A stretch of DNA of 64,000 nucleotides. It comes from an uncultured Fulvivirga sp. Its GTDB lineage: Bacteria; Bacteroidota; Bacteroidia; Cytophagales; Cyclobacteriaceae. The first letter of the stretch is position 1, and the number at the start of each line of letters is the position of its first letter. The notes below the pieces were generated by a model. That model had not been told where the DNA came from and made no database searches. It saw only the letters and a list, made by a program, of their open reading frames with translations. This document shows, piece after piece, positions 35,888-45,423 of the stretch. The stretch is taken from assembly GCA_947500555.1 (NCBI GenBank), contig CANMSE010000002.1:434001-498000 (forward strand), written 5' to 3'. A program made the translations under genes and the position numbers.

Positions 35888-36607
35888 ATGATTATTTCAT
35901 ACTTTTCCAAAGTGAAAACATCAAGTTATTTAGGTATCAAAAGCTGGGCGGAAGAAGATCGTCCAAGAGAAAAATTACTACTTAAAGGAAAAGCAGCACT
36001 TTCTGAAGCTGAGCTTATTGCCATTCTGATAGGTTCCGGTACACCTTCTGTTAGTGCAGTAGAATTATCAAAGCAAATCTTAAATTCATTTAATAATAGT
36101 CTGCATGAATTAGCCAGATTAAGTGTAAAGGACTTGATGAAGTTCAAGGGGATCGGAGAAGCCAAAGCTATTAGTATCGTCTCGGCTCTTGAACTTGGTA
36201 GAAGACGTAAAGAATCTGAAATAACGAAGAAACCTAAGATTACATCAGCTGCAGATGTAATTGATCTTGTTAAAGGTGAATTACTAGACCTTCCACATGA
36301 GGAATTTTGGATGCTATTGCTAAATCGCAGCAATCTGGTAATTAAAAAGCAACTGATTAGTAGCGGTGGTGTTTCAGGTACAATAGCGGATCCTAAGATT
36401 ATATTCAAATCAGCATTGGAAGAGCTGGCCTCCTACATTATCCTGATTCATAATCACCCTTCAGGAAATTTAAATCCAAGTCAACAAGATATTCAGTTGA
36501 CCAAAAAAATGAGTGAAGCAGGTAAGTTGTTGGAGATACCTGTTCTTGATCATATAATATTTACAAACGAAGGTTATTATAGCTTTGCAGATGAAGGAAT
36601 TTTATGA
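35888..36607 (+). CDS. radC: DNA repair-associated protein RadC
   Basis: 239 residues: an N-terminal UPF0758 helix-hairpin-helix part (RPREKLLLKGKAALSEAEL; LMKFKGIGEAKAISIVSALE) and a C-terminal JAB1/MPN metalloprotease-like domain with IHNHPSGNLNPSQQD, the zinc-binding HxH...D site. RadC was named from a repair phenotype, but its biochemical role is unclear. Its stop codon overlaps the next start (ATGA). Confidence 0.95.
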   Translation: MIISYFSKVKTSSYLGIKSWAEEDRPREKLLLKGKAALSEAELIAILIGSGTPSVSAVELSKQILNSFNNSLHELARLSVKDLMKFKGIGEAKAISIVSALELGRRRKESEITKKPKITSAADVIDLVKGELLDLPHEEFWMLLLNRSNLVIKKQLISSGGVSGTIADPKIIFKSALEELASYIILIHNHPSGNLNPSQQDIQLTKKMSEAGKLLEIPVLDHIIFTNEGYYSFADEGIL

Positions 36608-37206
36608 AGAAAGACCTAATAATTAAAGTTGTTGTTGGTGTAGTACTAGTGATAATCTTTATCTACTCTTTTTCCGGAGGACAAACCACCGAAGAATACA
36701 TAGAAGAAATTACGAAGGAGCGAGAAGAACAGGATTTATTCATGCGAAATTCTTCAGACTCACCGTTTACTGAGAGTGATAAAGAATACAAGGGATTGGA
36801 ATATTATCCAATAGATATTAAATATAAAGTCAAAGCAAGATTTATAGAAATTGAAGACAAGAAAATAAGGCAGCTACCAACCAATGACGACCAGGTGACA
36901 GAATATCTGGAGTATGGATACGCTGAATTCACACTTGATGACAAAGAGCAAAAATTACTCATTCTTGAAAATGTCAGTGAAGAAAGTCTCTTCCTGGCTT
37001 TTGGTGATGAAACAAGTGCTATTGAAACTTATGGTGCAGGAAGGTATCTAGACGTTACACATCAGGGTGGCAACTCAATAACACTAGATTTCAATCTGGC
37101 ATACAATCCGTATTGCGCTTATTCCTATGAGTTTAGCTGTCCCTTACCACCACGAGAGAATTTACTTTCTGTAGCCATACAAGCCGGTGAAAAAACTTAT
37201 GAATAA
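36604..37206 (+). CDS. DUF1684 domain protein
   Basis: 200 residues with a signal-anchor TM helix (about 6-22). The DUF1684 core is visible: SPFTESDKEYKGLEYYPID, YGYAEFTLDDKEQKLLILE, DETSAIETYGAGRYLDV, TLDFNLAYNPYCAYSYEFSCPLPP. The FNLAYNPYCAYS-CPLPP end is the hallmark of the family. Coupled to radC by a 4-base overlap. The biochemical role is unknown. Confidence 0.88.
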   Translation: MKKDLIIKVVVGVVLVIIFIYSFSGGQTTEEYIEEITKEREEQDLFMRNSSDSPFTESDKEYKGLEYYPIDIKYKVKARFIEIEDKKIRQLPTNDDQVTEYLEYGYAEFTLDDKEQKLLILENVSEESLFLAFGDETSAIETYGAGRYLDVTHQGGNSITLDFNLAYNPYCAYSYEFSCPLPPRENLLSVAIQAGEKTYE

Positions 37207-37242
37207 ACTGAAATTCGCAGGCTATCAAACATTCAAAATGTT

Positions 37243-37250
37243 TAATTTTG
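37243..37250 (+). promoter_or_regulatory. possible TAnnTTTG-type promoter element for pheT
   Basis: TAATTTTG at 37243-37250 matches the Bacteroidota -7 consensus TAnnTTTG and ends 27 bases before the pheT start codon. I see no clear -33 TTTG at the right distance, so this is weak. Confidence 0.35.
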
Positions 37251-37277
37251 CACGCTTCATTTTGAAACAACACTCGC

Positions 37278-39695
37278 ATGAAAATCTCTTTTAACTGGCT
37301 AAAGGATTACATACAGCTTAACGATACCGCTGAAAATATCGGAAAATTATTGACTGACACAGGCCTTGAGGTTGAAGGCCTTGAAGAGTTTGAAACAGTT
37401 AAAGGTGGACTCAAAGGAATTGTAATTGGTGAAGTACTTACCTGTGAAAAGCATCCTAACGCTGATAAATTAAAGATAACTACCGTAGATATTGGAAATG
37501 ATTTAGTCTCTCCTATTGTATGTGGAGCCCCTAACGTTGAAGCAGGACAAAAAGTAGTGGTAGCTACTGTAGGAAGTACGCTTCATCCTGTAGAAGGAGA
37601 GTCTTTCAAAATAAAAAAGGCCAAAATAAGAGGTGAGATATCCGAAGGGATGATTTGTGCGGAAGATGAAATTGGCCTCGGTTCCAGCCACGATGGAATA
37701 ATGGTTTTGGACACTGATCTTCCAAACGGTACTAGTGCAGCTCAATATTTCAAGCTGGAGAATGATCAGGTTTTTGAAATAGGACTCACACCAAACCGGG
37801 CTGATGCTACCAGCCATATTGGTACCGCCAGAGATTTAAAGGCAGTTACAGGAAATGACATTAAATGGCCAAATATTGACAGTTTCAAAGTAGATAATCA
37901 GAGCTTGACTCTTGCTGTTGAAGTAGAAGACAAAAAGGCATGTCCCAGGTATTCAGGAATTACTGTAAGTAACATTAAGGTTGCAGAATCTCCCGATTGG
38001 CTAAAAAATAGACTGAAAGCTATCGGACTCTCTCCTATCAACAATATTGTAGATATAACCAACTACGTGCTTCACGAAACTGGTCAGCCTTTACATGCTT
38101 TTGATGCACAAAAGATTAGTGGGGGTAAGATAATAGTGAAAACAGCTAATGATGGTGATAAATTCACCACGTTGGATGAGAAAGAACGCACGTTGAAATC
38201 ATCAGATTTGATGATCTGCGATGGCAATGGTAAAGGAATGTGCATTGCGGGTGTGTTTGGAGGTAAAGATTCAGGAGTGACAGATACTACAACTTCTATT
38301 TTCCTGGAAAGTGCCTATTTCTCTGCAGACTATGTTAGAAAAACGGCCCAATATCATCAGCTTAAAACGGATGCATCATTTCGTTTCGAACGTGGTACCG
38401 ATCCAGAATTGACAGTTTATGCACTTAAGAGAGCAGCGTTACTTATCAAGGAAGTAGCCGGTGGTATTATCTCATCAGATATAGTTGATTTATACCCCGA
38501 AAAATTAGCTCCCTTTGAAGTGCCAGTCAAGTATAAAAATATTAATCGCTTAATCGGCAAAGACATAGATCGAGAACGCATAATCAGCATTCTTACTTCT
38601 CTTGATATTGAAGTTAAAAATAAATCAGATGAAGGGTTCCTGGCTATTGTACCCACCTACAGAGTAGATGTACAACGTGAAGCCGATGTCATTGAAGAAA
38701 TTCTAAGAATTTATGGTTTCAACAATATTGAGATATCGGAAAATATGGGGGCGGATTACCTGGCTCATTTTCCTAAAGCAGATCGCAATAAGCTTCAGTC
38801 CAAAGTAACTCAATCCCTGGTCGGAAGAGGTTTTTATGAGATCATGACAAACTCATTGACGAAACCTGGTTATGCGGAAAGTGATTCATTCATCAACGAA
38901 AAAGAGAATGTTAATATTCTAAATAAATTAAGTGAAGACCTGGGTGTTATGCGTCAGTCTATGCTCTATTCTCTTTTGGAGGTGGCAGCATATAATATTA
39001 ACAGGAAACAAACAGATTTACGGTTATTTGAATTTGGAAAAACCTACAAAAAGGTTGGTGATAGATATAAAGAAAGTAATCGACTAGCTCTAGTCATTAC
39101 AGGATTGATGCATAGTGAGCATTGGAATACTAAGACTCAAAGTGTCGAGTTTCATGATGCTGTAGCCTATGTAAAACTTATAATCTCACAATTTACTGCA
39201 AAGAAAACCCGATCAACTGTATCTCATAGCCACCCTTATGAGTATGCACTAGAGCTTACATTAAATGATAAGACATTGGCCACAATTGGCAAAGTCAATA
39301 AAGCAGCTCGTCAAAAAGTAGGGGTAAAACAAGATGTTTTTTATGCAGATATCGATTGGGATTTGCTTTTGAAACAAGCAAATAATAATATAGTATATGA
39401 AGAGGTATCGAAATTTCCAGAAGTTAGACGAGACCTTTCTTTAGTACTTGACAAAAGTGTATCTTTCGATCAGGTACTGACATTGGCTGAAGAGAGAGAA
39501 AAGAAATTGCTGAAGGACATTAATGTCTTTGATGTATATGAGGGCAATAAAATTGATGAGAACAAGAAAGCTTATGCATTGAGTTTTACTCTTCAGGACA
39601 AACAAAAAACATTAACAGACAAAGTGATTGACAGCACTATGAATAAGTTAATGGCAACTTTTGAAAAAGAACTAGGAGCAATAATAAGAAAATAA
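37278..39695 (+). CDS. pheT: phenylalanyl-tRNA synthetase beta subunit
   Basis: 805 residues, usual length for PheT. N-terminal B1 region (MKISFNWLKDYIQL), tRNA-binding EMAP-like domain (VIGEVLTCEKHPNADKLKITTVD), B3/B4 domain, B5 (YRVDVQREADVIEEILRIYG) and the C-terminal anticodon-binding fold (EVSKFPEVRRDLSLVLD). With PheS it charges tRNA-Phe. pheS is not adjacent. Followed by a coiled-coil protein gene whose ATG directly follows the stop, then zapA. Confidence 0.97.
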   Translation: MKISFNWLKDYIQLNDTAENIGKLLTDTGLEVEGLEEFETVKGGLKGIVIGEVLTCEKHPNADKLKITTVDIGNDLVSPIVCGAPNVEAGQKVVVATVGSTLHPVEGESFKIKKAKIRGEISEGMICAEDEIGLGSSHDGIMVLDTDLPNGTSAAQYFKLENDQVFEIGLTPNRADATSHIGTARDLKAVTGNDIKWPNIDSFKVDNQSLTLAVEVEDKKACPRYSGITVSNIKVAESPDWLKNRLKAIGLSPINNIVDITNYVLHETGQPLHAFDAQKISGGKIIVKTANDGDKFTTLDEKERTLKSSDLMICDGNGKGMCIAGVFGGKDSGVTDTTTSIFLESAYFSADYVRKTAQYHQLKTDASFRFERGTDPELTVYALKRAALLIKEVAGGIISSDIVDLYPEKLAPFEVPVKYKNINRLIGKDIDRERIISILTSLDIEVKNKSDEGFLAIVPTYRVDVQREADVIEEILRIYGFNNIEISENMGADYLAHFPKADRNKLQSKVTQSLVGRGFYEIMTNSLTKPGYAESDSFINEKENVNILNKLSEDLGVMRQSMLYSLLEVAAYNINRKQTDLRLFEFGKTYKKVGDRYKESNRLALVITGLMHSEHWNTKTQSVEFHDAVAYVKLIISQFTAKKTRSTVSHSHPYEYALELTLNDKTLATIGKVNKAARQKVGVKQDVFYADIDWDLLLKQANNNIVYEEVSKFPEVRRDLSLVLDKSVSFDQVLTLAEEREKKLLKDINVFDVYEGNKIDENKKAYALSFTLQDKQKTLTDKVIDSTMNKLMATFEKELGAIIRK

Positions 39696-39986
39696 ATGAG
39701 CCAGGATCTGCTAAAAAACAACATATCAAATCTCGAAAGAAAATTGGTTTTGCTACTTGATAAGTACAAGACCATGAAAGATGAAGTAGGGTTGTTGAAA
39801 GATCAAAATGATGAATTAAAGGGCTTATTAAGACAAAAGGAAGCACAAGTTGACAGCTTTCAAAATCAGATTAAAATTAGTAAGATTGTAAATGAAATTG
39901 ATTCAGGTGGAGACGCTGAATTGAAGAGGAAGATTGACGACTACATCAAAGAGATCGACAAGTGTATAACGCACTTGAGTAGATAA
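39696..39986 (+). CDS. small coiled-coil protein between pheT and zapA (ZapB-like candidate)
   Basis: 96 residues that are almost entirely heptad-like coiled coil (NLERKLVLLLDKYKTMKDEV, DQNDELKGLLRQKEAQVDS). It starts directly after the pheT stop and ends 9 bases before zapA. A small coiled-coil partner in this place could be a ZapB-like division protein that bridges ZapA at the FtsZ ring; only position and structure support this. Confidence 0.7.
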   Translation: MSQDLLKNNISNLERKLVLLLDKYKTMKDEVGLLKDQNDELKGLLRQKEAQVDSFQNQIKISKIVNEIDSGGDAELKRKIDDYIKEIDKCITHLSR

Positions 39987-39995
39987 TAAATATTA

Positions 39996-40280
39996 ATGGA
40001 CGAACTCTCAATAAAAATTAAAATAGCAGATCGTGAGTACCCTATGAAGGTAAAGGCCGAAGATGAAGAAAGGGTGAGAAATGCTGGAAAAAAGATAAAT
40101 GAGAGAATGCGTGTATATCGGGAACAGTTCGGTATAGACGACAAACAAGATCTTTTAGCCATGGTGGCTTTCGATAGCCTGGTTGATAAAATGGAGATCG
40201 AAGAAACCAAGAGCAGTACGGACGAAGGCGTTCTGCAAAAAGTCAGTCATCTCAATAACCTGATAAGTCAGGCCCTTTAA
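39996..40280 (+). CDS. zapA: cell division protein ZapA
   Basis: 94 residues with the ZapA core: IKIKIADREYPMKVKAEDEERVRNAGKKINERM followed by LLAMVAFDSLVDKMEIEE. ZapA dimerises/tetramerises and bundles FtsZ filaments at the division site. It sits in a pheT-coiled coil-zapA-rny order, with rny 88 bases downstream. Confidence 0.9.
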   Translation: MDELSIKIKIADREYPMKVKAEDEERVRNAGKKINERMRVYREQFGIDDKQDLLAMVAFDSLVDKMEIEETKSSTDEGVLQKVSHLNNLISQAL

Positions 40281-40368
40281 TTACTCTTCTCTTAAGGCTG
40301 AAAATCTGCCGGTCAATTTGTTCATGGCTTCATGCGTATTGCATTAGCCAAACATTAACAGATATACC

Positions 40369-41934
40369 ATGACAGATTTAGTTTATTTGATCATTATCGG
40401 TGCAGTGGCGTTAGTCATCGGAGTGATTGTAGGTCGCGTGTTGGCCAATAAAGCTGCAAAAGGAAAAGAAAGTGAGCTTGAAGAAAAAGCAAGGCTTATC
40501 ATCAAAGAAGCTGAAATCTCAGCTGAGAACATTAAAAAAGATAGAATACTAGAGGCCAAAGAAAAATTTCTCAAACTAAAGTCTGAGTTTGAAGAGGAAG
40601 CGAATCGAAAGAAAAATCTCATTATCACCAATGAGAATAAGCTCAAGCAAAAAGAACAAAATCTATCAAAAGAGCTGGAAAAGCTCAATCGAAAGAAAAA
40701 TGAGGCGGATGAACTCAAAGAAAAGTACGCGACTCAGCTTGAAGTAGTAAATGCTAAAAAGGTTGAGCTTGATAAGTTCAATCAGCAGAAAGTAACTATT
40801 CTGGAAAAAATATCTAACCTGACAGCTGATGAGGCCAGGGAACAGCTGATAGAAACGCTTAAAGGTGAAGCAGAATCTAAAGCTTCTTCATTTGTTAAAG
40901 ATATCATTGAAGAGGCGAAACTCAGTGCTACTAAAGAAGCTAAGAAGATTGTTGTAGAGTCTATTCAAAGAACAGCCACTGAACATGCTATTGAAAACTG
41001 TGTATCCATTTTCAACATTGAAAGTGATGATATAAAAGGTAAGATTATCGGTCGTGAAGGCCGTAATATCAGGGCGCTTGAAGCCGCTACGGGTGTGGAA
41101 ATAATAGTAGATGATACACCAGAAGCGATCATTATCTCAGGTTTCGATCCTGTGAGAAGAGAAATTGCCAGACTATCTCTGCATCGCTTAGTAGTCGATG
41201 GTCGAATTCACCCTGCCAGGATAGAAGAAATTGTTTCCAAAACCAAGAAAAACATTGATGAAGAAATCGTTGAGATTGGAGAACGAACTGTAATCGATTT
41301 AGGTATCCATGGGCTGCATCCTGAACTAATCAAGATGATAGGTCGTATGAGATTTAGGTCGTCTTACGGGCAAAACCTTCTGCAGCATTCTCGCGAAGTA
41401 GCCAACTTATGTGCCACCATGGCTTCGGAAATAGGCCTAAACCCTAAGCATGCTAAACGAGCTGGGCTTCTCCATGATATTGGCAAAGTCTGGCCTGATG
41501 AGCCAGAGAAGCCACATGCTATTTTAGGGATGGAGCTAGCTCAGAAGTACAAAGAGCACCCGGTGATATGCAATGCTATAGGAGCTCATCATGATGAAAT
41601 AGAAATGACTTCATTGATCTCCCCTATTGTTCAGGCAAGTGACGCCATTTCGGGAGCAAGACCAGGGGCACGTAGAGAGGTAATGGAAAGCTATATCAAG
41701 CGACTTAAAGAACTGGAAGCACTGGCTCTAAGCTTTGATGGTGTGCATAAATGCTATGCCATACAAGCAGGTCGCGAACTTCGTGTAATGGTCGATGCAG
41801 AGCATGTAACGGATGATAGAGCAGGACAGCTTTCGTTCGATATCTCTCAGAAGATCGAAAAGGATATGCAGTACCCCGGACAAATAAAAGTTACGGTTAT
41901 TCGCGAGATGAGGTCTGTCTCTTATGCTAAATAA
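40369..41934 (+). CDS. rny: ribonuclease Y
   Basis: 521 residues: an N-terminal TM helix (about 4-26), a long charged coiled coil (30-200), a KH domain (about 215-270, [22 protein letters not shown]), then an HD domain with [12 protein letters not shown] (His-Asp pair near 369) and HHDEIE. RNase Y is a membrane-anchored endoribonuclease starting mRNA decay. Length and layout are typical. Followed by a strong terminator. Confidence 0.96.
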   Translation: MTDLVYLIIIGAVALVIGVIVGRVLANKAAKGKESELEEKARLIIKEAEISAENIKKDRILEAKEKFLKLKSEFEEEANRKKNLIITNENKLKQKEQNLSKELEKLNRKKNEADELKEKYATQLEVVNAKKVELDKFNQQKVTILEKISNLTADEAREQLIETLKGEAESKASSFVKDIIEEAKLSATKEAKKIVVESIQRTATEHAIENCVSIFNIESDDIKGKIIGREGRNIRALEAATGVEIIVDDTPEAIIISGFDPVRREIARLSLHRLVVDGRIHPARIEEIVSKTKKNIDEEIVEIGERTVIDLGIHGLHPELIKMIGRMRFRSSYGQNLLQHSREVANLCATMASEIGLNPKHAKRAGLLHDIGKVWPDEPEKPHAILGMELAQKYKEHPVICNAIGAHHDEIEMTSLISPIVQASDAISGARPGARREVMESYIKRLKELEALALSFDGVHKCYAIQAGRELRVMVDAEHVTDDRAGQLSFDISQKIEKDMQYPGQIKVTVIREMRSVSYAK

Positions 41935-41953
41935 ATAATTAGATAAATTCCAT

Positions 41954-41990
41954 AAAAAAGCATCCCAATACATATCGGGATGCTTTTTCT
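41954..41990 (+). terminator. intrinsic terminator of rny
   Basis: A perfect stem AAAAAGCATCCC / GGGATGCTTTTT with a short loop, ending in a T-rich run, 20 bases after the rny stop codon. Confidence 0.85.
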
Positions 41991-42224
41991 TTTCCTGTGG
42001 TCCCAGACCCTTTTTATCAAACAGGCTAAATTACTTAAAGCATTGGCAACAGGTTGTATGTAGCACTATCATTCAATGTTTTGCAACAACTCAATGCCTT
42101 AGCCAGCACATTGATATACTCATTAAAGACGTTGAACCAAATGTATAGTTTTTTGGGTCAAATGAATAAGTCATTGCTTCAGGAGCAGGGTAGCTTCGAC
42201 CTATTAAAACATAAATCATACATC

Positions 42225-42599
42225 ATGAAAACTCTGAAAATACTTTTTATCCTAACAGTTTGTGCAACCAATTATGTGTTAGGTCAAACGTCTCAAAATC
42301 AATTATCAACTAACAATGACACTATGAAAACTTATGTGATCGAACGTACAATTCCTGGAGCTGGAGATTTAACAGTAGAACAACTTAAAGGAGTCTCTCA
42401 AACATCGTGTACTGTATTAAAAGAAATGGGGGCAAAAATTGAATGGCAACACAGCTATGTGACAGGTGACAAAGTGTACTGTGTATATAAAGCTGAAAAC
42501 AAAGAGTTAATTGAGGAACATGCTAAAAAATCCAATATTCCTGCCAATTCTATAAGTGTAGTGGCTACTGTAATTAGCCCAGCTACCGCTGAATTATAA
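42225..42599 (+). CDS. secreted DUF4242-type protein
   Basis: 124 residues from ATG 42225 (MKTLKILFILTVCATNYVLG, signal peptide), with another 57 codons open upstream that do not look coding. The mature part is a DUF4242 domain (TYVIERTIPGAGDLTVEQLK; YVTGDKVYCVYKAENKELIEEHA). Pfam describes this family as nickel-binding; I cannot confirm the metal here. The downstream regulator begins with a similar domain, so the pair may share a ligand. Confidence 0.82.
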   Translation: MKTLKILFILTVCATNYVLGQTSQNQLSTNNDTMKTYVIERTIPGAGDLTVEQLKGVSQTSCTVLKEMGAKIEWQHSYVTGDKVYCVYKAENKELIEEHAKKSNIPANSISVVATVISPATAEL

Positions 42600-42617
42600 A
42601 CCCAAATACAAGTAATA

Positions 42618-42652
42618 AAGAAGCTGCAGAATTCAAAGCAGCTTCTTTTTTT
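42618..42652 (+). terminator. intrinsic terminator of the DUF4242 gene
   Basis: Stem AAAGAAGCTGC / GCAGCTTCTTT around a 9-base loop, followed by seven T, 19 bases after the stop codon. It separates the secreted protein from the regulator gene that starts at 42681. Confidence 0.85.
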
Positions 42653-42680
42653 AATATGTAACTTACTACAAAAGAACCTT

Positions 42681-43781
42681 ATGCCAATATATATGGATTT
42701 TCATGATCTGCCCGAGGGAGTGACTTCCAGACAGATAGCAGAAATGCATCAAGCAGACTTGAAGATCGAACATAAGTATAATTGTCGTGGGCTAACCTAT
42801 TGGTGCGATGAAATAAGACAAACGGCCTTCTGTTTAATAGAAGCTCCAAACGAAGAAGCCATAATAGAACTTCATAATCAATCTCATGGGGCTGTTCCAC
42901 AACGTATAATAGAAGTCAATGACACCTTAGTAGAGTCTTTTTTGGGAAGAATACAAGACCCAGAAAAAGCACAGAACACTAAACTCAATATTATTAATGA
43001 AACCGCTTTTAGGACATTAATGGTTGTTAAATTCAATAAGAAGTTTTTAAGAACGAAAAACATTGATACATTAAATGCCGCCATTCGGGGCTATAGTAAA
43101 TCAATCATAAACATCGTTAGCAATCATCAAGGGAGCGTTGTTAAACAACGTCCAGATTCTTTTTTAATGTCATTTTCTTCTGTAACAAATGCCGTTGAAA
43201 GTGCAGCGAAAATTCAAGAATTACATAATTGTGTCATTACGCCAGATCTGGAATTTAAGATTGGTATTAGTGCAGGAGTTCCCGTAACTGAAAAAGAAAA
43301 CATTTTTGAAGACACAATAAAAGAGGCTAATTATATGTCGCACGCTGTCAATGGAAATATAATACTATCGCCAGATGTTAAAGATTTATACGAAAGTGAG
43401 AATCAAAATAATCCAGTCAACATAGAAGGTGTGAATGCACTAACAAATGTTGAATTGGAATTTGTGCTCAACTTATTAGAATTCACAGAAAGTGTATGGG
43501 CTCACACAAACACCAGTGCGATTGATTATCACCAGAATTTAGGCTTGAGCAAGTCCAAGCTATACAGAACAATGATGCCCATCTTTGGACAATCTCCAAA
43601 TGGCTTTCTGAAAAATTATCGATTAAATAAAGCACTTTAATTGTTAGATAAACAAAATTCAAACATTTCGGAAATTGCTTACAACACTGGCTTCAGTAGT
43701 CCTGCCTATTTCTCCAAGTGCTTTCATGAAAAGTATGGGGTACTTCCATCAAGCTATGCTAGACAACTGAAGAAAGGATAG
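42681..43781 (+). pseudogene. DUF4242-cyclase-like-AraC regulator interrupted by a stop codon
   Basis: From ATG 42681 the frame encodes a DUF4242-like domain (about 1-80), a nucleotide-cyclase-like domain (about 110-235, with GDSFLMSF-type and GISAGVPV words) and an AraC HTH that ends at TAA 43638-43640 after RLNKAL. The same frame then continues to 43781 with the expected second half of the AraC domain: ISEIAYNTGFSSPAYFSKCF and YGVLPSSYARQL. So a single in-frame TAA, where AraC proteins usually have a Glu-like codon, truncates the regulator to 319 of 365 residues. Either a recent nonsense mutation, a sequencing error or readthrough; the second HTH helix would be lost. Confidence 0.85.
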
Positions 43782-43948
43782 TATGCCAGATGAGATCTCG
43801 CTCATATTATTAGCTTAACGATAAATAGCCATAATATCCTTAAAGTCTATTCTTAGTTACCTTTCAACCTCAGATCGACACTGAAAAGTAACCCCGGCAA
43901 GAATCCACTCCTGAAGATCAGGTAACATCTAAAGTTTAGCCCCGATAG
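43782..43948. other. intergenic region before tRNA-Arg
   Basis: About 165 bases with no coding frame and no clear repeat. It presumably contains the 3' processing region of tRNA-Arg (minus strand); I see no hairpin with a T-run. Confidence 0.4.
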
Positions 43949-44020
43949 TGGCCTCTCTAGGAATCGAACCTAGATCTAGAGTTTAGGAAACTCCTATTCT
44001 ATCCATTGAACTAAGAGGCC
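43949..44020 (-). tRNA. tRNA-Arg (CCT anticodon)
   Basis: 72 nucleotides on the minus strand. The acceptor stem GGCCTCT/AGAGGCC pairs perfectly with discriminator A. The T-arm (TAGGTTCGATTCCTA) is canonical. The anticodon loop TTCCTAA gives CCT, reading AGG. CCA is not encoded. Confidence 0.95.
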
Positions 44021-44068
44021 ATTAAATATTTAAATTTAGCAAAAAGTTGCTTACTAAATAAAGTGCTA

Positions 44069-45250
44069 CTACTCATAAAAGATTTGATCTTTAAGGTAGT
44101 TAGGAAAAATAGTTAAATGCTTTTTCTTTACTTCTTGAAATATTTTATCTCTTAATTCAGGAATGTTTATCTTTTTCTCAGCCGAAACAAATACAATATC
44201 AGACTGCTTAGAAACCAATGATTTATGATACTCTTTTAATGATGCTATTGGTGACTCACCCTCCTCGTTATCCCTAAGCAAATCAATTTTATTAAATACA
44301 TAGATAGTCGGTTTATCTTCCGCACCTATATCCTTAAGCGTTTCATTTACGACATTAATGTGATCTTCATAAGCAGGATGAGATATGTCAACTATGTGAA
44401 TCAAAATATCAGCTTCACGCACTTCCGCCAGAGTGGATTTAAATGACTCAATAAGGTGAGTTGGGAGCTTTCTGATAAAACCAACAGTATCTGATAACAA
44501 AAAGGGAATCGTATTAAAAACCACTTTACGAACAGTTGCATCCACTGTAGCAAAAAGCTTATCCTCAGCCTTTACTTTACTTTTAGATAACATCGTCATT
44601 AAAGTAGACTTACCAACATTGGTGTAACCCACTAAAGCAGCCCTAACAATAGTACCTCTTGACTTCCGTTGTACTGCATTTTGTTTTTCTATTTTCTCAA
44701 GCTTACCTTTTAAAACGTTGATTTGGTTTCGGAGCATCCTTCTATCAGTTTCAATCTCCTTCTCTCCTGCTCCCCCACGGGTACCAGTACCGCCTCGTTG
44801 CCTTTCCAAGTGAGTCCACATTCTTGTTAGTCTTGGTAAAAGGTATTGATATCTGGCTAACTCTACCTGAGTTTTAGCTTGTGCAGTCTGCGCCCTTTGT
44901 AAGAAAATATCAAGTATTAGAAGACTTCTATCATAAATTTTAACTTTGAGCTCTCTTTCAATATTCCTTAACTGAGAAGGAGTCAAGTCATCATCAAATA
45001 TCACTATCTGTACTTCTTTGTCAACAACAAACACTTTAATGTCCTCCAATTTCCCTTTTCCTACAAAAGTTCGTATATCAGGTTTATCAAGTCTCTGAGT
45101 GAATTTTTTTATTGTTTTAATGCCTGAGGTTTTAGCAAGGAACTCTAATTCGTCAAGGTGCTCTTCAACCACTGCCTCTGGAATCTGCTTATTGTTTAAT
45201 GACACCAATACGGCCGTCTGTTTCGGTACTTCTGTTTCGTGAATTTTCAT
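44069..45250 (-). CDS. hflX: GTPase HflX
   Basis: 393 residues: an N-terminal glycine-poor domain (DIRTFVGKGKLEDIK), helical linker with GGTGTRGGAGEKEIETDRR, then a G domain with G1 AALVGYTNVGKSTLM, G3 LLSDTVGFIRKLPTHLIESF, G4 FNKIDL and G5 FVSAEKK. HflX binds stalled or hibernating 50S ribosomes and splits 70S under stress. Length is usual. Divergent from the exopolysaccharide operon. Confidence 0.95.
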   Translation of the reverse strand: MKIHETEVPKQTAVLVSLNNKQIPEAVVEEHLDELEFLAKTSGIKTIKKFTQRLDKPDIRTFVGKGKLEDIKVFVVDKEVQIVIFDDDLTPSQLRNIERELKVKIYDRSLLILDIFLQRAQTAQAKTQVELARYQYLLPRLTRMWTHLERQRGGTGTRGGAGEKEIETDRRMLRNQINVLKGKLEKIEKQNAVQRKSRGTIVRAALVGYTNVGKSTLMTMLSKSKVKAEDKLFATVDATVRKVVFNTIPFLLSDTVGFIRKLPTHLIESFKSTLAEVREADILIHIVDISHPAYEDHINVVNETLKDIGAEDKPTIYVFNKIDLLRDNEEGESPIASLKEYHKSLVSKQSDIVFVSAEKKINIPELRDKIFQEVKKKHLTIFPNYLKDQIFYE

Positions 45251-45308
45251 GTGTTTTCAAGAATAACCCCCTAGTAAGTCATGTAAGATTTAAGTCAAAA
45301 ATTAACAA

Positions 45309-45335
45309 TTGAAAGGTTACTTTTATATACCTTTG
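45309..45335 (+). promoter_or_regulatory. candidate promoter of the exopolysaccharide operon
   Basis: TTG at 45309-45311 (a -33-like element) and TACCTTTG at 45328-45335 (matches TAnnTTTG) are 16 bases apart, close to the usual Bacteroidota spacing. This leaves a leader of roughly 80 bases before the first gene. Confidence 0.5.
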
Positions 45336-45423
45336 ACCATTAAATGAGTGATCAACTTCAAATATAAGTTTCTTATAGTTTGATAGTCTTAAATCTCTTT
45401 TTTAAAATTTATAATTGGCTTTT

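Noticed and set aside
40281..40368. 6S RNA near zapA, as in some other bacteria
   Set aside because: The gap to rny is only 88 bases and shows no long bulged hairpin.
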